The position numbers were made by a program, and so were the translations under genes. DNA of 5,923 nt from Clostridiales bacterium. Lineage in GTDB: Bacteria; Bacillota; Clostridia; Saccharofermentanales; UBA5734. The first letter of the stretch is position 1. Each line of letters begins with the position of its first letter. Where the stretch lies: positions 1 to 5,923 of the forward strand of contig SLHU01000059.1 of the NCBI GenBank assembly GCA_007135995.1, read 5' to 3'. Positions 1 to 5,344 of this stretch are shown here, piece by piece. The notes under the pieces were generated by a model that had not been told where the DNA came from, searched no databases, and saw only the letters and a program-made list of their open reading frames with translations.

Positions 1-1132
1 CCGTGTTGTCAAAGTGTTTAATCGCTTTGATTTTGAGCGAGACCGTTTTGAGACCGCCAATGAAGAACTGGCACAAAGAGGGGTATCCGCCGCGCGGTCA
101 ATGGCAACGATCCAGCCGCTGATTTTTCTTCTGATGAATGGCAGTATTGTGATCATTTTATGGATGGGCGGACATCGGGTCAGTGGCGGACAGGCGCAGG
201 TTGGCGATATCATGGCCTTTGTCAATTATTTTCTGCTGATCTTGCAGGCAATGGGCATTTTATCGATGATTTTCATGGCCGGTGTCCGTGCCAGAACATC
301 GCTTGATCGTGTCAGCCAGGTTTTTTTAATTGATGACGAGCTGCCGCATGAGGATGAGCAGACAACAGAAGTCCCGGCAGGATCACTCAGCATGGAGCAT
401 GTCTGCTACACTTATGAAGGACAAAAAAAACCGGTGCTGAATGATATCTGCTTTCAGATACAAGGAGGCCAGACGGCGGCATTAATCGGTTCGACCGGAT
501 CAGGAAAATCAACACTGATTGGTCTGCTGCCGCGCTTTTACGATGCTGACAGCGGCCAGATTCTTGTAGACGGAATCAGTGTGAAAAACCAGCTGAAAAA
601 TGTTTTGCGGAAAAAGATGGCTGTTGTCCCGCAAAAGTCTATCCTTTTCACTGGCACCGTAGAGGAGAATATGCGCTGGGGAAATCCGCAGGCGCGTGTG
701 CAGGACATTGAGGAAGCACTGGAGATTGCCCAGGCCAGAGATTTTGTCATGGCCATGCCTCGTGGCCTTCAGACCATGATTGGTCAGGGCGGGGTTAATT
801 TATCCGGCGGACAAAAACAGCGTCTTTGCATTGCCAGGGCCATTTTGCGCAATGCGTCCATTTTGATTCTGGACGACAGCACGAGCGCGATTGATATGAC
901 GACTGAAAGACGGCTGCGTGAAGCGCTGGCTGCGCACAGCCGTGATCAAACGGTACTGCTGATCGCGCAGCGGATTCATTCTGTTATGGATGCGGATTTG
1001 ATTATGGTCATGGACAATGGCAGTCTTGTTGATCAGGGCAGTCATGACGAACTGCTGCGCCGATGTACCATTTACCAGGAAATCTTCAGGTCTCAGATGG
1101 GCCTTGATGCTTCCGGCAAGGAGGTGGTGTGA
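1..1132 (+). CDS. Heterodimeric ABC exporter, degenerate-site half-transporter (BmrC-like), 5' partial
   Basis: This is the C-terminal part of a type IV (type I exporter fold) ABC half-transporter that would pump a hydrophobic compound, drug or peptide out across the cytoplasmic membrane. The reading frame is open to the left edge (R-V-V-K before the first GTG at 14), and this is family sequence preceding FNRFDFE, so the real start lies outside. Counting from the GTG at 14, two membrane segments remain (about 31-55 and 66-92). The ATPase domain follows: A-loop Tyr134, Walker A GSTGSGKST 159-167, Q-loop Gln207, intact signature LSGGQ 263-267, Walker B ILILD 283-287 and D-loop SAID 291-294. The catalytic Glu after Walker B is Asp288, and the H-loop His is Gln319 (LIAQR). 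Both changes are known in BmrC, LmrC and TM287, so this should be the degenerate-site subunit of a heterodimer with the next gene. The stop overlaps the next start by one base (TGATG), implying translational coupling. Substrate unknown. Confidence 0.95.
   Translation, partial: RVVKVFNRFDFERDRFETANEELAQRGVSAARSMATIQPLIFLLMNGSIVIILWMGGHRVSGGQAQVGDIMAFVNYFLLILQAMGILSMIFMAGVRARTSLDRVSQVFLIDDELPHEDEQTTEVPAGSLSMEHVCYTYEGQKKPVLNDICFQIQGGQTAALIGSTGSGKSTLIGLLPRFYDADSGQILVDGISVKNQLKNVLRKKMAVVPQKSILFTGTVEENMRWGNPQARVQDIEEALEIAQARDFVMAMPRGLQTMIGQGGVNLSGGQKQRLCIARAILRNASILILDDSTSAIDMTTERRLREALAAHSRDQTVLLIAQRIHSVMDADLIMVMDNGSLVDQGSHDELLRRCTIYQEIFRSQMGLDASGKEVV
1118..1124 (+). promoter_or_regulatory. Strong ribosome binding site deciding the second exporter start
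   Basis: AAGGAGG lies inside the last codons of the upstream exporter gene. It is 7 bases from the ATG at 1132 but only 4 from the in-frame GTG at 1129, so ATG 1132 is the preferred start. The ATG shares its A with the upstream TGA. Confidence 0.8.
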
Positions 1133-3030
1133 TGAGCCAGAAAAAAGATAATCGCAAAACTGATTCATCAAAAGCTGCTTCTCAGGCGCCAAGGCCGCTC
1201 CGAAGCAGTGGATCTCCCGCTGTAGGCATGCATAGTATCGGCGGTCGTTTTGCCAACGACCAGAAACCAAAAAATATGAAAAAAACCATCAAGCGCCTCT
1301 GGACCATATTTGGTACTGAACGCTGGAAACTGATGATCATTTTTTTCATCGCCACCTGCGCATCGGGCGTTGGTCTGATAGGCCCCTGGCTCATTGGGCG
1401 GGCCGTTGACGCCATAGACAGTGCCGGCGGCGCGGTTGATTTCACTTCGCTGCAGCGAATTTTGATTTTGCTTGCGATCGCATACGCAGCCGGTGCCGCA
1501 TTAATTCTCGTTCAGGAGTGGTGGATTGCCGGTGTCGCTCAGCGCGGCATAAAACTGATCCGCCGGGCACTTTTTGACCGGCTGCAGAAATTACCGCTTA
1601 AATTTTTCGACACACACACCCATGGTGAACTGATGAGCCGGCTGGCCAATGATGTTGATAATGTCAGTATGATGGTTTCATCGTCCACCACACAGTTGTT
1701 TTCAAGTGTGCTGATGGTCACCGGCTCACTGGGCATGATGCTCTATCTTTCACCGGTGTTGACCTTGCTGACCCTGATCACGGTTCCGCTGACGCTTGGT
1801 TTATCGAGCCAGATCGCGAAAAGATCACGCAAGGCGTTTCGTGAACAGCAGATTCAGCTGGCCGATCTGAATGGCCATATCGAGGAAATTCTGTCAGGGC
1901 AGGAAGTGGTGAAAGCTTTCAGTCAGGAAAAACATGTGATCAGCCAATTTGATCTGGTAAACGCGAACCTGCGTCAGGCAGGGATGCGGGCCCAGCTCTT
2001 ATCGGGCACGGTCATGCCCATGCTGAATGTCATTACGAACATCGGATTTGTTATCGTTGCGACAGCAGGCGGGTTTCTGGCCGTCGGCGGGATCATTTCA
2101 ATCGGTGTGATTGCCAGTTTCATTAACTACGCGAGGCAGTTTGCGCGGCCATTGAATGATATCGCGAACCTGTACAGCAATATTCAGTCTGCACAGGCCA
2201 GTGCCGAACGGATTTTCGAACTCATGGATGAAACCCCGGAACCGGTGGATGAACCGGGCGCGGAAGCACTGATATCTTCGGCAGGTGAAGTCACTTTTGA
2301 AGCAGTCGATTTTGGATATCTGTCAAATGTACCCGTTCTGGAAGGTGTGAATATAAAGGCAGAGCCGGGCAAGACCATTGCACTTGTTGGACCGACAGGT
2401 GCCGGGAAGACAACCGTTGTTAATCTGCTGGTTCGTTTCTATGACCCGGTATCCGGAACCATCAAAATAGATCAGAAGAATATGAAACAGTGGACAAGGT
2501 CAAGTGTTCGCTCCAGTTTCGGCATGGTACTTCAGGACACCCATCTTTTCAGCAGTACGGTCAGGGAGAATATCCGTTATGGCAGACTTGACGCCACAGA
2601 TGAAGAGATTGTTGAAGCAGCCACGGCGGTCGGCGCAGATGACTTTATTCAGCGCCTTCCTGAAGGATACGATACAAAGCTCGATGAGTCGGGCGGCGGA
2701 TTCAGCCAGGGTCAGCGCCAGCTGCTGGCAATTGCCAGAGCGGTGCTGGCTCAGCCGGCTATCCTCATTCTTGATGAGGCGACCAGCAGTGTAGATACGC
2801 GGACAGAAATGGTTTTGCAAAAAGCGATGATGCGTCTTCGTGAAGGCAGAACAAGCTTTATTATCGCCCATCGCCTGTCGACAATTCGAGACGCTGATGA
2901 AATTCTGGTGATTGACCAGGGCAGAATTATTGAACGCGGCTCGCACCAGCAGCTGATGCAGCAAGAGGGCTTTTATCACGATCTTTACAGCGGCCAGTTT
3001 GCGCTTCTGGATGACACATCGCAGAACTAA
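1132..3030 (+). CDS. Heterodimeric ABC exporter, catalytic half-transporter (BmrD-like)
   Basis: Complete 632-residue half-transporter, probable partner of the upstream gene in a heterodimeric multidrug-type exporter. Numbered from ATG 1132, a polar Lys/Ser/Pro-rich N-terminal tail of about 50 residues precedes the membrane domain. Hydrophobic segments lie near 66-90, 110-135, 190-228 (two segments) and 300-345 (two segments), giving six helices. The coupling region RVVK/EVVKAFSQE type is at about 258-267. The ATPase domain has Walker A GPTGAGKT 420-427, Q-loop Gln468, signature FSQGQ 524-528, Walker B ILILD with catalytic Glu549, D-loop SSVD and H-loop His580. Thus its own Walker A/B/H residues are fully catalytic while its signature departs from LSGGQ. 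This is the reciprocal of the upstream subunit, so one consensus and one degenerate ATP site are predicted. Relatives are YfiC, BmrD, LmrD and TM288. The substrate cannot be told from sequence. No promoter lies between the two genes, so they form one operon. Confidence 0.95.
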   Translation: MSQKKDNRKTDSSKAASQAPRPLRSSGSPAVGMHSIGGRFANDQKPKNMKKTIKRLWTIFGTERWKLMIIFFIATCASGVGLIGPWLIGRAVDAIDSAGGAVDFTSLQRILILLAIAYAAGAALILVQEWWIAGVAQRGIKLIRRALFDRLQKLPLKFFDTHTHGELMSRLANDVDNVSMMVSSSTTQLFSSVLMVTGSLGMMLYLSPVLTLLTLITVPLTLGLSSQIAKRSRKAFREQQIQLADLNGHIEEILSGQEVVKAFSQEKHVISQFDLVNANLRQAGMRAQLLSGTVMPMLNVITNIGFVIVATAGGFLAVGGIISIGVIASFINYARQFARPLNDIANLYSNIQSAQASAERIFELMDETPEPVDEPGAEALISSAGEVTFEAVDFGYLSNVPVLEGVNIKAEPGKTIALVGPTGAGKTTVVNLLVRFYDPVSGTIKIDQKNMKQWTRSSVRSSFGMVLQDTHLFSSTVRENIRYGRLDATDEEIVEAATAVGADDFIQRLPEGYDTKLDESGGGFSQGQRQLLAIARAVLAQPAILILDEATSSVDTRTEMVLQKAMMRLREGRTSFIIAHRLSTIRDADEILVIDQGRIIERGSHQQLMQQEGFYHDLYSGQFALLDDTSQN

Positions 3031-3115
3031 AAAGAGAAACAGAGCCGCTGAAGCTGATCAGCCGAAGATACGCCCGGGGACCTGGTCAAAATAAACCAGT
3101 CTATAACACAAAAAA

Positions 3116-3157
3116 GGAGCAGCCGGACACGCTCACACGAACGTGCCCGGCTGCTCC
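3116..3157. terminator. Bidirectional intrinsic terminator between convergent operons
   Basis: Arms 3116-3131 and 3142-3157 pair over 16 positions with one A/C mismatch, around a 10-base loop (3132-3141). The stem is GC-rich. On the minus strand it is followed directly by six T (complement of the A run 3110-3115), a textbook terminator for the small secreted gene ending at 3272. On the plus strand it is followed by a looser T-rich stretch (3158-3175, ending in GGTTTT), so it can also end the exporter transcript that stops at 3030. Confidence 0.85.
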
Positions 3158-3271
3158 TGTTGTCTGTTTGGTTTTAACGCATCACCTGTGTTGAGAAAAG
3201 ATGCCATCCCACTACCTGACAGGTAATGGATTAAACCATTTCATCCTCAGGCGAATCGGTCAGCCCTGTTT

Positions 3272-3676
3272 TCAAGCATCAGGTGTGTTGCTGACGCATT
3301 CCTGACGTGCCATGCGTCCACGACTGCCTTGCCGTGCCTCACGTGCCTCACGCCTTGCATCGCGTGCTTCAGGATCGGTTAAGCAAGACGCATCTCTGGC
3401 CTGCAGCTGCTGACGGATCTGCTGCCCAACACCTTCGCCCTTAGCGCCTGGCGACATGCCAAATCGATTGTTTTCCCGAAACTGTTCGCCCGAGAAAGAA
3501 CACGCACCGTCCAGTGCCGGACATTCATTCGTGCCTTCTGCCAAAGCCTGGGTTTCAGACAAGGGCGTTTCACTTGTGTCAGTCTCAGCTGCCAGTGCCA
3601 GGCCGGAAACCAGTGCGACAATCAGAACAGATATCACAACCAGTGAAGACAGACTATACCATAATTTTTTACGCAT
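3272..3676 (-). CDS. Small secreted Cys-containing, Ala/Arg/Glu-rich protein of unknown function
   Basis: I do not recognise this 134-residue protein. The chosen start is the ATG at 3676, because GAGG (3685-3688) sits 8 bases before it. The in-frame ATG at 3682 is only 2 bases from that site, and a TTG at 3694 would place the site inside the gene. The N-terminus is a clear signal peptide: RKK at 2-4, a hydrophobic core of about 9-26, and an ALA cleavage motif at 27-29. This predicts a mature protein of about 105 residues outside the membrane. It has four cysteines (52, 59, 98, 127 of the precursor), the first two in a CPALDGAC context, enough for two disulfides or a metal site. There is no lipobox Cys at the cleavage site, so it is not a typical lipoprotein. 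Residues 103-116 form an EAR/DAR/REAR repeat, strongly helical and charged. It lies downstream of the sensor kinase on the same strand and ends before a strong terminator, so it could be a target or accessory of that two-component system. Confidence 0.75.
   Translation of the reverse strand: MRKKLWYSLSSLVVISVLIVALVSGLALAAETDTSETPLSETQALAEGTNECPALDGACSFSGEQFRENNRFGMSPGAKGEGVGQQIRQQLQARDASCLTDPEARDARREAREARQGSRGRMARQECVSNTPDA
3333..3350. repeat. Tandem 9-bp repeat inside the small secreted gene
   Basis: CGTGCCTCA occurs twice in perfect tandem (3333-3341 and 3342-3350), with a one-mismatch copy CGTGCTTCA at 3363-3371. On the coding strand it gives the EAR-EAR units of the Ala/Arg/Glu-rich tail. 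Because the unit is a multiple of three, gain or loss of a copy keeps the frame. Confidence 0.7.
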
Positions 3677-3681
3677 ATTCA

Positions 3682-3690
3682 TCACCTCTT
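3682..3690 (-). promoter_or_regulatory. Ribosome binding site of the small secreted gene
   Basis: The minus strand reads AAGAGGTGA here. The GAGG core (3685-3688) is 8 bases upstream of the ATG at 3676. This fixes the start at M-R-K-K, which gives a compact signal peptide with its basic n-region. Confidence 0.7.
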
Positions 3691-3701
3691 TCAAATTAAA
3701 C

Positions 3702-3728
3702 GGATATGCAAGTAAGACTTGTATATCC
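3702..3728. promoter_or_regulatory. 11-bp inverted repeat upstream of the small secreted gene (operator or 5' UTR hairpin)
   Basis: Arms GGATATGCAAG (3702-3712) and CTTGTATATCC (3718-3728) are complementary at 10 of 11 positions around the 5-base spacer TAAGA. The element sits 26-52 bases upstream of the ATG at 3676. It lacks a following T tract on the minus strand, so it is not a terminator for that direction. It could be a protein-binding operator or an mRNA hairpin in the leader. Function is inferred from position only. Confidence 0.6.
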
Positions 3729-3782
3729 AGCTTTTGCGTAATGGGTTGATGATGACAGTTTAAATCACAAATATATCATTTT

Positions 3783-3864
3783 GATCTCATCGGACAGGTA
3801 CATGAAATATGATCTCATCAGACAACTACATCAATTTGATTTCATCATGCAGGTATATAAAAAT
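3783..3864. repeat. Three degenerate direct repeats, 27-28 bp period, reaching into the kinase 3' end
   Basis: Copies start at 3783, 3811 and 3838 (GATCTCATC, GATCTCATC, GATTTCATC), directly adjoining with no spacers. Over the first 21 bases, copy 1 matches copy 2 at 18 positions and copy 3 at 16. The third copy contains the stop codon (3845-3847) and last codons of the sensor kinase gene. On the minus strand each copy can be read as Y/*-L-S/H-D-E-I, with copies 1 and 3 giving YLSDEIK and YLHDEIK. The copies are out of frame with each other. They could be binding sites, a decaying duplication or a relic of a repeat family. Confidence 0.7.
3806..3834 (-). promoter_or_regulatory. Possible sigma-A type promoter for the small secreted gene
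   Basis: On the minus strand TTGATG (3829-3834) and CATATT (3806-3811) are separated by 17 bases, each matching 4 of 6 consensus positions. It would give a leader of roughly 120 bases containing the inverted repeat at 3702-3728. The match is weak and overlaps the direct repeats, so it is only a candidate. The small gene might instead be read through from the kinase. Confidence 0.22.
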
Positions 3865-3871
3865 CAAATTG
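3832..3871. repeat. Perfect 11-bp inverted repeat flanking the kinase stop codon
   Basis: CAATTTGATTT (3832-3842) and AAATCAAATTG (3861-3871) are exact complements around an 18-base loop that holds the kinase stop codon. The stem is AT-rich and no T run follows on the minus strand, so it is not a normal terminator. In RNA it could be a weak 3' hairpin protecting or separating the kinase message from the downstream gene. Confidence 0.5.
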
Positions 3872-5344
3872 CGTAAAGGATGTGCCATCCGATAAGACTG
3901 TAATGCGGCCGCCATGCGCCTCAATGATTTCCTTTGCAATGGCAAGGCCAAGGCCTGCTCCGGCCCGCTTGCCCCATTTCTGGTATTTATCAAACAATTT
4001 TTGTCTTTCCTGTTCGGCAATGCCCGGTCCGTTATCGCGAACGGTGACACGAAGCGTACCGCCTGATAAACCAGCTTTTAAGTCGATCTGCCTTTTATCA
4101 CCGGCGAATTTTATGCTGTTGCTGAGCAGATTAAGTAAAACCTGACGAATACGTTTGCTGTCGAGGAAACCGGTCATCTTTTCATCAATCTGCAGATTCA
4201 AATGCTGCTGGTGATTTAAGCAAAGCGGACGAATTTCAGTTACAACAGATTGAATGAGCTTTGTTATATCGGTCATTTCCGGTTCAATTGGAAAGTCGCC
4301 TCCTTCCGCGCTGGCAAGGTCGATCAGGTTTTGCGTCAGCATCTCAAGGCGGTCTATTTCCTGCAAGGTGACATCGAAGAATTCGTCTTGTTCTTCTTCA
4401 CCAATCACACCGTCTTGAACACCCTGGACAGACATCCGCAAAATAGTCAGCGGCGTCCGAAGCTCGTGCGCCAGCTGCGCGGTGAAGTCAAGCCGGGAGG
4501 CTTCCAGTTTATCGAGTTTGCTCAGCATGCGGTTAACAGATTCCGATATCAGCTGGAGCTCTGTTTCCTGATAAGCTTCAAGACGGTGGCTGTAATCGCC
4601 TGAGATAATACGATCTGCGGCAAGGCTGATATCCTTCAGCGGACGAAGCATGCTGCGGTACATGCGCGACATGACGACCGATGAAATCAGCCCGATCAGC
4701 AAAAAAGCAAGCAGAAGCGCACCGGATACCAGGGGCATCTGCTGGCGTATTGACTGGTCTGAAGCGGTGGGATCGCGATAAATGAAAAGCAGGCCAGCCG
4801 ATGTTTTTTGCACACCGACCATAAGCGGAAACTGAAAAAGCGGCTGCCTGATGCTGACAATCACAGGCGTGACGGCTTCCTGCCAGAATTCTGACAGCTG
4901 CTGCTCGTCAAACCAGGTTTCCAGGTCGCGCGCCATCCACAAGCTGGTCTGAAAGGATTCATGCATCCCTCTGCCTGGACTGCCACCTGACCCGTGCATG
5001 CGGTGTCGGCTGTCAGTCAAGTCTGCATTATTTTGTGAAATACTATCGTCAGATGCTGCTTTTGCATTGGCAGACGGCAGGGATTGCATCAGATATATAT
5101 TCAGGTTGTCGCTGATGCTGACGGAACGAAGCTGCCGGTTCATCTCCTGCAGTGAAGCTTCTCCCAGTGCTACAGCTTCAATCAGATCGGCTGTTACACG
5201 CGTTCTTGCTGTCAGGTACGCTCTTTCACTGATCACCTCAGAATAATAGAGGGCAGATAAGGCTAACAACGCCAGAAACAAAAGGCTGATCAGACTGATC
5301 AGCGTATATCTGATGATAAAGCGGCGGAAAATGGTTGGCTTCAA
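3845..5344 (-). CDS. Membrane sensor histidine kinase (HAMP-HisKA-HATPase)
   Basis: 499-residue transmembrane sensor kinase that autophosphorylates on His and passes the phosphate to the response regulator encoded just upstream. Membrane helices lie at about 11-33 and 205-227, bounding an extracytoplasmic sensor domain of about 170 residues with no family I can name. This domain includes a His/Met/Gly-rich stretch (113-129). A HAMP linker follows (about 228-281), then the dimerisation H-box with phospho-acceptor His293 in LAHELRTP. The ATPase domain has N-box Asn405/Asn409, G1 DNGPG 437-441, F-box LFDKY 450-454 and G2 GAGLGL 462-467. All catalytic motifs are intact. The start is a TTG at 5344, chosen because GGAGG lies 7 bases upstream and MKPTIFRRF leads straight into the first helix. 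It overlaps the regulator's TGA by two bases, so the two are translationally coupled. The general architecture resembles BaeS/CpxA/PhoR-like kinases. The signal is unknown. Confidence 0.95.
   Translation of the reverse strand: MKPTIFRRFIIRYTLISLISLLFLALLALSALYYSEVISERAYLTARTRVTADLIEAVALGEASLQEMNRQLRSVSISDNLNIYLMQSLPSANAKAASDDSISQNNADLTDSRHRMHGSGGSPGRGMHESFQTSLWMARDLETWFDEQQLSEFWQEAVTPVIVSIRQPLFQFPLMVGVQKTSAGLLFIYRDPTASDQSIRQQMPLVSGALLLAFLLIGLISSVVMSRMYRSMLRPLKDISLAADRIISGDYSHRLEAYQETELQLISESVNRMLSKLDKLEASRLDFTAQLAHELRTPLTILRMSVQGVQDGVIGEEEQDEFFDVTLQEIDRLEMLTQNLIDLASAEGGDFPIEPEMTDITKLIQSVVTEIRPLCLNHQQHLNLQIDEKMTGFLDSKRIRQVLLNLLSNSIKFAGDKRQIDLKAGLSGGTLRVTVRDNGPGIAEQERQKLFDKYQKWGKRAGAGLGLAIAKEIIEAHGGRITVLSDGTSFTQFDFYIPA

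Noticed and set aside
14..16. GTG at 14 as start of the first exporter gene
   Set aside because: The frame is open to the left edge and encodes conserved family residues (RVVK) before it, and the protein would lack four of six membrane helices, so this is a truncation by the window.
1129..1131. GTG at 1129 as start of the second exporter gene
   Set aside because: It is only 4 bases from the AAGGAGG site, whereas ATG at 1132 has 7-base spacing in the same frame.
800..1270. Minus-strand open frame across the end of the first exporter gene
   Set aside because: It lies opposite intact Walker B and H-loop coding sequence, with no ribosome binding site or recognisable product.
3053..3062. Palindrome GCTGATCAGC after the exporter stop codon
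   Set aside because: It is a 10-base palindrome without a spacer, too short to be distinguished from chance and without supporting context.
3456..3749. Plus-strand open frame opposite the small secreted gene
   Set aside because: It is antisense to a gene with a clear signal peptide and ribosome binding site, and its own product has no recognisable features.
3783..3864. CRISPR array
   Set aside because: The three units abut without unique spacers, are degenerate, and no cas genes are present.
3826..4050. Minus-strand open frame overlapping the kinase 3' end
   Set aside because: It runs in another frame across the conserved ATPase G1 and G2 motifs of the kinase, so it is a shadow. Only its tail reads the repeat peptide.
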